Source: Sepioteuthis lessoniana
Lineage: Eukaryota > Mollusca > Cephalopoda > Myopsida > Loliginidae
Assembly (NCBI GenBank): GCA_963585895.1
Contig: OY757904.1
Location: 91,797,757-91,861,756 of the forward strand
DNA length: 64,000 nucleotides
Reading direction: 5' to 3'
Shown: piece after piece, positions 24,701 through 36,900 of the stretch
Position numbering within the stretch: the first letter of the stretch is position 1
Layout of the letters: each line of letters begins with the position of its first letter
Translations under genes and position numbers: made by a program
Notes under the pieces: generated by a model
What the model was told of the DNA's origin: nothing
Database searches by the model: none
What the model saw: the letters and a program-made list of their open reading frames with translations, nothing else

Positions 24701-27700
24701 GTCAGCCATTCCTCAAGGTCTTTTATAGTCTTCTGTTTTGCGGCTGTATCCTTCAGACTACTGTTGAAAGTCTTGCCCAAGCTCTTAATAGGCTTTTCGC
24801 TCAGAGTAGGTATTGTTTCTCTTGCGACTGTGAATCGGACTTTCTCCATGACCTTGCCTTTTTTCAATACTAGTGACCTGGATTTTGCTGGCTTGAAATA
24901 CATTCTAGCCCAGGTCATATTTCTCTCGAGACCCTTTAAGAGCCATCTACCTCCCATGACAGATGTTGTCGTCACGGTTAAGTCATCCATGTAAGCTCTT
25001 ATTGGTGATTGGCGGACTCCTGATCTAGACAAAGGACCTCGGCATTCCACCTCTGCCGCCTTCACAAGCATGTTCATAGTCAATGAGAATAGGACGACAG
25101 ACATAGTACACCCTGTAATGATACCCTTTTCCAGGGTTTGCCACTCTGATGTTAGTGAACTAGAACATGCTCTCAGCCGGAAATTCTTATAATAGTCTGC
25201 AATTAGATCGCATACTGATGGCGGTACGTGATGTCTCGTTAGGGCTTCCTCCACCAGTTTGTGTGGCATGGACCCGTAGGCGTTAGCGAGATCCAACCAT
25301 AATACAATCAAGTCTCCTTTGTTTTCCTTTGCCTCTCTCAGGAGCTGCGTCAGGACTCCTGTATGTTCAAGGCACCCTGGCATACCAGCTACCCCGCCCT
25401 TCTGGACTGATGTATCAATGTAGCCGTTACCGAGGAAGAAATCTGATAATCGCCTTGACAATAAACTGAAAAAGATCTTACTTTCAGTGTTTAATAATGA
25501 AATTAATCGGAACTGGTCCAATAACTTCGAACCCTCCTCCTTCGGGATCCATACCCCCTCAGCGAATCTCCATTGCTCCACGATCTTGCCTCTCCTCCAA
25601 ATGACTCTCAATATCTTCCACAGGATTTCTAGAACTCCTTTACACCGCTTGTACACAATGTAAGGTACTCCACTTGGTCCTGGTGCTGAGGCGGATCTTG
25701 TGGCTCTCACAACTTCTTGCATTTCCTTCCAGGTTGGCAAGCGGGTGTCATATTGGACCACTGGTGGCTTCTGATGAATCAAGCGGTTGTTAATACCCAT
25801 ATTTTGATCTTTTGCAGGGTCACTCATAGTATCTCAAAGGTGGTTGTTAATTTCTTCCTCCGATGCCTCCAAATTCCCATTTCGCTTCTCCCCTAGTAAT
25901 GTTCTTGCAAAGCCGAAGGGATTAGACAGGAAATTTGCCCGCTTCTTTGATCTTTCTTTCCTCCTCCTCCTGTGCCATTCCGCTCGCCGTAAGGTTTTCA
26001 ATTCCCCTCTGAGTATTCCCCTGAGCTCCTCGAGGGGTTGACGCTCTTCTATACTTGCCCTTCTATATAGCTTCTTAAGGGATCTTATTTCTTTCCTTAG
26101 GTCTTTCATTTTATTCACCCTACGGTTGGCAGTGTAGGGCCTCCTTGGTTGCCGGGTTTCGACGAAACCAAATCTCTCTGACGCCAAGCTAGTTATTATT
26201 GTCGTCATGAAACTTAGTCACCTCTCTACGTCCCCCTTCGTAGCTGACTGAATTATCTCACAAATGTCATTATCGAAGTCCTGCCAGGCCCCCTTGTTGT
26301 TTGCTGGGGGCCATTTAATCTTCTTACGGGACTCCTTGCCCAGAGTGGGAGGAACTGAAGCTTGGAGGGACTGGGCGCTGTGGTATGACTCCTGTCCCTG
26401 CACCTCCTCCGTTTTACCAGGACTTGTACCTGCACGTTGCTCCCGGTTACCCCCCTCCAGACATTTCATCCGGCTTTGGTGTATCTTCAAACCTCTTTGG
26501 TTTTTGCACGTCTTACCACAAATGCATCTGCTCAAAGTTGATTGGGCATTCCTGTTCGTTTCCGTTAAATCCATCCTGTTGAGGATCTCTTCCGCCCCAC
26601 CTCTCGGGATCCCCTGGGGGTATTGTGCATTTAGGTTCGTCGTAGCATCTTTCTTGGTTGCTCCTCACGGAGCATGCAATTTGGGTTGCTAACCCATCTC
26701 CTTTTTCTAAAGTGTCCTCACCTCCAGAATGCATTTTCCTGCCTGTCTAATCTCCTCTCATCACAAAAATTTTTCCACGTTTAAAACACAATTTTATTGC
26801 GTATCGTTCTTCTAAAGTGTCAGATTGCATTTTTGAAATTCACCAGCTGTGACAATCAGGCTTTAGTAGGGTGTATTCCAATTGCTGCTGTAGCTGTTCA
26901 TTTGAACCGGAAATCATTAAAATCGTTCAGTCATCTCATAAGATGTATAGCAATAACATACTGAATTTTCAAGGGTCTACGACAATTTTAAATGCCCATA
27001 CAAAAAATGTCTGGAAACTTATTGTATGCACCTCATAATAACAAGATAATATATAGATTGTTTTTTTATATTTTTATTGGCACCTTATATTTTGATGACT
27101 GAATCATAACACATTTAATTTATCACTAAAAGATTTTGTCCAGAAAAATACTGCAAACTTTTACTTCGGCCTAATAGAAAAAGTGTGCATTTGTTTTACT
27201 ATTTTGCAGCTGATTTTGGTCTTTCCAAAGTGATCACACCAAATCTAATGAAGATGTCAATTTGTGGAACCCCAAGTTACAGTGGTTAGTTGGTTTTTTT
27301 TTTCATTTTTTTCGTTTTTGGTTGTTGTTCTTTTTTTATTTGATTGGGCATTTTTTAATATTTCCTCATTTTAACAATAGTTGAGTATTCAATATCTCAT
27401 CCATTATTTTTTGTTTCTTTCCAAATTAACAGTAAAAATTGGCTTTTAAACATCCTTTCTGTATGTTATTTTATTCCTTAAATATGTAATATTTATGTTA
27501 TTTTATTCCATAAATATGTAACATTTCAATTCTTCATGTATTGAATATTGTGAAATCAGCAAATCCTCTCTCTATTCTGTTCATTTTCATAGGTATATGA
27601 AAATTTTATGAGGTTCTCATTGTAACATAAATAGAAACATCAATATCATCATAGATTGTATAATGATATTGATGTTTCTATTTATGAAGGAGTGAAGAAT

Positions 27701-27885
27701 TCTAATTAAAATTTCATAGATTATTCCATTATATCAAGAGTTTGGATGTTTAAGAATAACATTCAGTACAAATGCTGGCCCTAAAAAATGATCATTCAGT
27801 TTATTCTCTAAGTTCGAGCATTTAAAATGTATTACTCTAACAAAAATCTCATGATGATGTCATTTTTCGTGGAGAGGGGGTTTGC

Positions 27886-27923
<38 letters not shown>

Positions 27924-30900
27924 ATATATATATTTATACACACATACACACACATACAAACAAACATGATGAACTTTTTAGTGATATATAGAATGCTATG
28001 TATATAAATGATAAAAATATTCATATAGTTAATATTATTAATTTTAAAAACCACAAATGAATATAGACTATTGCTCATTTACTCTCAAATTTAATCACAT
28101 CTTTTATCAAAGATAAATATTTTATCTTGGCATAATGGTAAGGGATGTACTATTCTGTCATTGTGAAAACACAAAGATGGATATAGAGTTGAAATAAATT
28201 CAAGATTGCTATTTTTGCACACTTTTATAAATAATCCATCTTACCTATTAAAATAATTTATGACTTGTGGAATTGATCTATATCTAAATAAATTTTAGAT
28301 TAATATTTTTGTAGCTGCATATACACATGAAGGGTTTTATTATTTGTAATAGTGGTGAATTGTTGGTATCAGTAAATGCTGAGGTTTGTAAACTGATTGT
28401 TTTTCTTCTTCTTACCTCATTCATTTGTTATCTCCTTCTATCTGTCAAAGCTGTAAAAGAATTAAGGATGGAAGGGAAAAGACAAGGATGCCTCTTGATT
28501 CAAACTTTATTTTGGGGTTTTACAATCATTCTGTGGTGTGGAATGTTTTCCTGAACTAGTAGAAATAGTTGTGTTTCCCAGACAACATATTGAAGTATAT
28601 CATAGAATCATTTTCAGCAATTACAAGTTTGAGGTTTGTTGTGTGTTCAATGGGTAGGGGATGCAGCATGCTGCCAAGCCTCAGGACTTAACAAGTACAT
28701 GCACTCCTCACTAGCAACTGAGATAAAAAGGTCTATCCAGTTGAAGTGGTAAATGCCTTATGAGGAAAATTTTCTCTTTGGTACCCAGAAGCCTTTCTTT
28801 TTAGGCATACACTAATTTTGCTTCCTGTCAGAGGCCTCCTGGGAAACTGTTACTTTTGCATTTATGCATTTTGTATTTTTTTATGTCTTTTTAATCCCTA
28901 CAATAATTCTTTGGTATGAATTTATTGACCTTGAGAGTAATTCAAAATTTTTCAGCACCTGAGCTTTTGGAAGGAAAGATGTATGATTATTCAGCAGATA
29001 TGTGGAGTTCAGGGGTGATATTATTTATTCTGTGAGTATCATTGATTTATCACATATAAAATTTTGATTCTATTTGTGTTACTGTCACAAAGAGTTTCCT
29101 TTGAAATAATATTTAAGTTGAAATAATTATTTTATTAAATAATTTATTTAAACACATCAAAAAATGTCAGTAAATGTCCCAAGAAAATATTACTTTCTTC
29201 TCTGAGAAGAAAAAACTCAGTCTTCCCTCTTGTAACAGCAAAATAAACATTAAACCAGAGAAATTTTCTTTTCATTCGGGAGAGAGAAAACACAAACACC
29301 TTTTCCTTTGGCAAAATAGCTCCCACTTGAAGATATCTTAAACTTGGGACATTTTCCTCAATCTGATAGACTTAAAATTGACTCTTTCTTCAAAATCTTT
29401 TCAGTTTCTCTTCTACATAAAATTTGGTCATCTGTGTTAATCAAATATTTTCTTTCAATGTTTATTCATTACTCACTGTTCAAGGGGTACAATTCCTGCT
29501 TTTTAGTAATTTACTCATTATTTAAAAAAATAAACAAATATAAATTACCTTCTTTTCTTTAACTTGTTAATTCTTTTAACTCTTTTTTAAACAAATTATG
29601 ACATTATCAACAAAACTGTTTGCTCCTGTTGAAAAGAGAGAATCAGCTGAAGTTGATATGAGAGACATTCTGAAAGTAATGCTTCCTATTTATTATCATA
29701 GAAACTACATCATATACAGTACAGGCAATATGATAACACAATTGGCCAGAGCAATATTTCAGTTATAAAATACAATTTCACCACATAGTAACTACAATTG
29801 GCTGAGAAATGATCAAGTCTGCATGCTGTATTCATCTTCAGTGATGACAGTGTTATTAGGAAAATGTTGTGCATATAGTCTATTTTCCATTGACCTGATT
29901 TACACAGAATTGAATGAGGTGCTTTTCATTTCATTGGTTGACAGCTGTGTTGAATATGGCTTATTATTTTCATCTCTGTTGCAACTGCTGATACACATTT
30001 CCAATCATCTAATTGTGCTCACTTCCACTGTTTAGTTCCTGTAAATATTCAGCAAGCATTGATGAATATCAGTTGGTTTAATTTTTTTCTACAATAAGAG
30101 AATTCAATGACACCTCTGCTATCATATCAGATGCTATTTTGCCAGTCTCCTGCTCAGCTTCTATCTCTAATAAAGCTAAAAGAAATTATGGGTTATGGAT
30201 GAAAAAGTTAATTTTTCCTTTCACACCTGTATCCACCTTTCATAGTATGAGACAATATAATAAAATAGGAGGCATTATTTTCAGAGCAACCCTCTTACAA
30301 GCATAGCACATTGATTCTTGTTCTTGCAGGCAAAAATGCATAATTAATATTATTGACTGAAGAAAAAATGTGTTTCGTAGGAGAAAACTTGGTCCTTCCA
30401 ATGGGATTATTTTGCTCTCTAAATGTATTGTAGTTTCCTAGAAAATAAATTGGAGTCTTTACTTTTGAAGCATCCCTAAAACATGAACTTTTCTAAAGTG
30501 GTGTCATTTGCAACTTGGATCAAAGAAAAAAATTGTTGTAAGTTTTATGCTTTTAAGAATAATTTGAATATTAAAATCTTTGATTTTTCACCTAATTTTG
30601 TCATCAGAACAATAAATAAAAGTATTGAATTAATTTAGAGGGCTATTGCAATGTGAAATAATAATTATTTGAGTCTAATTAATTTCAAAGTAAAACTTCA
30701 TCAAAGACTTTTTTTTATAAATAAACACATTGTTGGATATTCAAATTTTTTTAATGTAAACATGGTGTCACATGGGGAGTTAGAATGCCATGTTGGGTGT
30801 TGTAACCATGGTGCCACATGGCGTGTTTAAACACCATGCGGAAGAGACATGACTTCAGCAGTCATAATCAATTTAATTTTATCTTATTTTATTTTCATTT

Positions 30901-33900
30901 TTTTTATTTTTTAAACTTAAATAAGTATTTAAAATGTGCATATTAATTAATGATATGTTTAGTATTTAATTCTAACCTACTGTTAATCTGAGTGTGTGAC
31001 TTAGCTATTAATAAAACCTTCTAAATTCTGAGATTTCCAACATTATGTTTTATTGTTTCTATTTTAATGGAAAAATTATTATCATTATTTTTGCATTTAA
31101 TGAAATGTTTATGGAATGAGGATGCACGTGTATTGAGGTGTCCTTTAATTCTGATGTAGAGAGGTCTGATTGTACTTCCTATTTAAAAATTATGACATTT
31201 TAAATAAACGATTAATAGTGTAAGTTTTTTAGATCTCTTATTGGGCAGTCGGCTAGAGTGCATGTTGTGATAGTGTTGTTATTTTTCTTCATTAGGTATT
31301 GGCATAGTGAGGCTCCAGAATGGGCCAGTTGTATATCTAGCCCTTCCTTGTAAATAGCCCTGCATATTTCTTTAGTGATAATTTCACTGAAATGTGGTAG
31401 TTTCAGGAAACAGGTATTTGAGGGTGTATGTAGTTTTTGTGATTTCTTATTATTTAGATGTTGGATAATCATTGTTTCTGAGGGTGTTTATAAAGTGTAT
31501 GGTGTGTGTAATTTTTTCTTTCTCTTTGCTGTATCTATTGTGAATTCATTTAATTTCATTTCTAATGTAATTTGTTTTCGCACTGAGTGGAAATGCTGAT
31601 TTGAAATGCACAAAGAGGTTTTTAGTGGTGGGTTTTATATAGAAACTAGTGTAAATTTTACCAGTTGGTGATATTTGTGTTTTAAAATCTAGGAATGATG
31701 GAGACCCTGTGTTATCTGGATGTTCTTTCTTAAACTGAATATGTCTTTCTATGTTTTGGAACTTCTCATTTATGGCGGTAGCTTCTTTGCTGGATGATGT
31801 TAACATAAGTATATTATCTTTATATCTTGTGAAGAATATGCATAATGAGCAGATGGATAGTGCTTGATGTTCTAGTTGGTCCATATATGAAATGGCTAGT
31901 ATGCCTGATATGCTGGATCCTATGGGTAGTCCTGATATTAGTTTGTAGGTATTTCCATTGTAAATGAAATAAGTATTTCTACTATAATGGATAATAGTTG
32001 GTGTATATCTGTTGCTATTAGTTTGTGACAATATAAGTTATTGGAGATTATATGTTCAGATATGATATTGATTGCTGGGTGTGCAGGTACTGTGATGTAG
32101 AAGGAGATTACATCCAAGCTGAATGCATAATAATTTTGCTTAAGTTGTTCTGTATTTAGTTGTGTTAGTCTGTAAATGACTTCATCAGAATTTTTAACAT
32201 GTCCTGAAAAGGTGGGAAGCAAAGGTTTTAATATTTGTGCAAGAAGCCATGATATTTTATAAAGAGGTCCTTCTAAGGCAGAAATGATAGGTCTGATCTG
32301 GAGTGTTATATCAGTTTTATATGTTTTGATGAGGGGGTAGAAACTGGGTAGTTTGTTATTTTGAGTGATAAAGTTATTCTTGTATATATTTTCTATACTC
32401 CTCTGTTTACAGATGTTAGTCCAAGCATTATTGATTAGGTTTTCCAATTGGGTTGATTGAATGCCTGTAACCTCTGAATAAATGTTGTTATCTTTAGGAT
32501 GGTTTAGTGCCAATTGGTTATAAGGGATCTGTGAGATGATGCAGAATCCCTTACCTTTATCAGAGAGTAAATATGTAAGTTCCTTATTTCTCATGGTTGA
32601 TATAATTTGAATATCTAACATTGTGTTCATTAAAAAAAAGTCTCTGACAATGAAGTTTTACTTTGAAATTAATTAGACTAAAATAATTATTATTTCACAT
32701 TGCAATAGCCCTCTAAATTAATACAACACAATAAAATAAAATAATTTGTGCAATTCTTTGAGCAAATTACAAAATAATGAATAAAAGAATTTTGAATTTC
32801 CCTGATTGGTTTGGGTCAGTAGAAATAAGGTATATCTTTTTGTAATCTAATTATGATAAATCACTAAGGCCATACACTTTCATTTATACATAGTTATCAT
32901 CCACTTATTAACTCTTATGATAAGAATTATTTGATCTTATTCAGAAAAAGAAATACTTTGAAATACTTTGATTTGTTTAAATATTCTTATTTCAATAAAA
33001 TGATGTCCTATGTTATATAAGAAGTAATCTTGGAGAAGGAGAGCATGTTTTAAACTGTGTGAAGTATGATCAAAAACTATCAAGGCTGAAGCATTCAACT
33101 TTTTAAAATTTAAAATCTAAATGAAGATGTATTCACTGATGAGCAACTTATATAATAAAGTGATGATGTCTCTGTGAATAAATGCCAATTTGAAAAAAAT
33201 CATGAAGCCATTTTTAATTAAATATTTTTCGTGAAACACAGGATTGTACAAGTGTAGCATCCTCTATATTCACCAGACACCCTAGCTCCATATGATTTGT
33301 TTCTTAAACTAAAAAAAGAATTCATCTTAAAATTTGAGTACATGGAAGGCATCAAATGAAAAATGATGGTAAATCTGAACACCATATCAGAAGAGGAGCT
33401 TTGAAGATGTTTCAACTAATGAAAAACTCACTGACATAAGTGTATTGAATGCCAAAGGGACTATTGGATCATGGAGACGTGTACCAGATGTGGGTGGATG
33501 AGAACTATCAGATATGCTACACAACCACTGCTTTTTCCATAAAATATACCCAGTTGTTGATAGCCCAAAGTGTTATACACTTCAGATCCTCCCACAAATT
33601 CTGAGTCCCTGTGACAACAACCTCCTGAGGAGGCAATGGATACCGACAGGGATGTCAATGTTGTTTCTCTCAGTTTACTGCACAAACCTGAGGTGGAAAA
33701 AATGGAGGTTAACAGTGCAACAGAAAGCAACACAGAATACCTACACCCAGGTGAACCCCTACTATAAAGACAACCCTTGCATCACAGGGTATGAGCACCA
33801 AGAACTTTGTCCCCACATATGCGAGGACAATTGTATGAGTACTCAGGCACATACAAGCAAAGATGACCACATTAATTTGTCCTATGGTTACAGGGTGAAG

Positions 33901-36900
33901 GGCATGTAGAGGTAGAACAGAGTGATCTGCTCCTGAACAGATCTATATATAAAGAGAGGAAGGAGGTAACCATTTGCATTCTATTCCAGACTTTGACACA
34001 AGACGATTGTCACATCTCTCTTAATCTACAGACAAAATTTTAAGTTGCAAGGGTGGTGGTGCTATAAGATTGGAAGTGAAGTTGGTAGTCTGGTAGAGAT
34101 AATAAAAGTTAGTAAGTTCCAAAATAAGCTTTGGCAACATTGGGACATAAGTCTGTAAGCTTTGATCTCCAGAACAATGAATGGCAGAAGAATAAAAGGA
34201 CTGATGCGAGGTGAATAATTTTTTTTAATAGTAAGAGGGTATCTATTAAGAAAAGATTGTCTAAGAAAGTAACCTGGTTTTGTCAGATAATTAATTTCTT
34301 TGTTTTATATAATCAATTAGATAAATACAATAAATTATGTCTCTTAAAAAAGACTATATGGAATCCGACTTCTGTTTTGTTTAGTTTTGTTTTGCAAATT
34401 AATGTATAACCAGTTAAATTTCTACATTTTTCTAAGCTATCTGGCCTATGTACAGATATCACTGTTTAATTTCTAATAAGATCTACACAGTTGATATTAT
34501 AATTCTATCAAATTACAGAATTATAGCTTGTATAGTTAAATCTCAAAAATGCTGATTCTTGAGCTAAGTAACAAATCTATTATGACATTTACTGTGTCTA
34601 TATCTCAGTCTACACACAAAATAATTGGGCGCATTCAATAAGTTTCCAGACTTTTTTGTACAGGCATTGTCATAGACTCTTGAAAATTCAGTCTGTTATT
34701 GTTATGAGATGACTGACCAATTTTTATGATTTCAGGTTCAAATCAACAGCTACAGCAGCAATTGGAATACACCCTACTAAAGCCTGATTGTCACAGCTGG
34801 TCAATTTCAAAAATGCAATCTGGACATGAAGACACTTTAGAAGAACGATATACAATAAAATTCTGTTTTAAAAAGAATATGCAATAAAATTCTGTTTTAA
34901 ACTTGGAAAAAATACCACAGAAACGTATGGAATCCTTCAGATTGCTTTTGGACCTTCTTGCATGAATCAAGCATAAGTTTTTGAGTGGCATAAGAGATTT
35001 AAGGAAGCCAGGGAGTCTGTGAGGGATGATGATTGGTGAGGGAGGAGTAAGGAAGTCAATACACCACAGTTGATTGGCCAAAGGGTTAGGGTTAGGATTA
35101 CTATGTTTAGGTTTTAAGGGAGCTCAGGAAGAGATTCTGTTAGAAGAGGCCAACACTCTTCAAATCGGGTCAGTAGCATTTCCACCAGGACAATACACCA
35201 GTTCACAACTCCCTCCTTGTCACAGACTATTTGACCAAGATGGGCATCAAGACAGTTCCTCAGTCTCCCTATAGTCCAGACCTTGATCCCTGTGACTTTT
35301 TCTTATTTCCTAAGCTCAGAGGCTGTCGTTATGAGACAATTGAGGAGATGAAAGAGGCTGTGACGAAGGTGATTGACACGCTCACACAAGAGGACTTTCA
35401 TGAAGCCTTCTAGAAGTTGTTGGAACGGTACAACAAGTGCATTGCAGACAGAGGAGATTACTTCAAAGGGGACTAGAGTTTCATGTGTGTACTATCAATA
35501 AAAGTGCCCATATGAAAAAAGTCTGGAAACTTATTTAATGATCTTCATAATTCCAATTGCTTGAGCCTCTCTTTCAGATCATTTCACATTGCCTCTTCAT
35601 AGGATGTTTTGAATTTCTTTCACTTTATAGCACTTATCTAACTTTCTGATGTCTTTTTCTAAAGTTTTACTGATATATTTATGTGAAATGTATTCATTTA
35701 TTACATATAAGTTCATTGTTGATTTAGCAATTAAATGTTGTTGTCTGTCAAACATTTTTCTTATGCTGTCATGCACCAAACATTGTCCTTCTCCAACAAT
35801 TAACCAGTGCTGACAATGTATCCAGACCCCAAGTCTTGACAATCAATGAAAGGACTTTCAAGCTGCTGAGGACAAAATAAAATAACTACAAAGGCCAATA
35901 TTCCATCTGTCACTAATTATTCTGGCTCACCCTTCAAAGTCACAGTCCTTCAAAACTTTACCATGATTCCCAGATAATCATTTCAGTGCACCAACATATC
36001 CCAAATATCAATTATTTCTATCTTAAACTAGCTATCAGTTATATCTTATACTTTAAAAAATGCTATATTGATGTCACAGTTTTTTCTTTAGTACACATAC
36101 ATATTTTTACAAATAAAAAAGTTTTTTTGTACAAAGTTAATGTACATAAGCAATATATCCACCCCCGACATACACACTCTATTATTTTACTCATTTTAGT
36201 TTTAATGTTCTGTTTCTGCAACATTTTTCAATGTTTTACAAACTGTGCTGTTTGAGGATTAGTTGCTGATCATTGACAGAAATCTGATCATTTGGAAACT
36301 CTCTGGCAGACAATCCATGTGAACAGATATGGAGTTTAGACATGCCAAAGCAAGAGTCAATGGGGTTATAGTACCACCAATTGGGTCTTGGTGTAATAAT
36401 TCAGCTTCCAGTTCTCGTACTGCTTCATCTGCAATGGAAATTCTGTTAGTATTCTTAATGGGTCTAATTTCTGTAGCTAACCTGTGAAGTTACAGTAGAA
36501 GCTTGGTCCGAGTGAATCACAGCCAAAAGACAATTTAATGGACAAAGTTCAGAGTACAGTATATTAAGGTTACTCATGAACTATGCTCACAAGTGCATCA
36601 TGAAGAGTATTGGCTTTCACCAAATCTTGAATAAATCAAGATATATCCATCACTTTTAGTGGATGTGTCATGGTTTAAGGCTTCACTATGGTTAGAGTAT
36701 TAAGAATAGAGGCACACTGATGACAAGATGGTTAACAAACCATCTAAAACTTGTCACAGAACTACAATGGATTTTCATGTAGGGACAAAAGCCCCCAGGA
36801 GTAGGATGTCTCTATGTCTAATAATAAGGTAGCACCGATTTCAGGGTTTTTAATAACTCCATCACTTACTATCTAAAATTGGTCACTAGGGCAAGGTAGC

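Noticed and set aside
24689..24994. 101-codon + strand ORF
   Set aside because: Antisense to the Hero-like RT; a shadow of the real minus-strand frame.
26264..26692. 142-codon + strand ORF
   Set aside because: Antisense to the zinc-finger region of the Hero-like ORF; no family signature.
27860..28078. 72-codon minus ORF rich in Val/Cys
   Set aside because: It is the translation of the CA/TA microsatellite.
28327..28554. Hydrophobic 75-codon ORF with membrane-like segments
   Set aside because: AT-rich intronic sequence, no homologous copy or splice context supporting a gene.
33136..33178. Hammerhead ribozyme core (CTGATGAG) near the Penelope-like element
   Set aside because: No matching GAAA strand or stem II, and it lies outside the element. 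A CTGATGA on the minus strand near 30600 also lacks a stem II.
33461..33909. Overlapping 90- and 131-codon ORFs
   Set aside because: No recognised domain on either strand; the block looks like a non-coding repeat or LTR.
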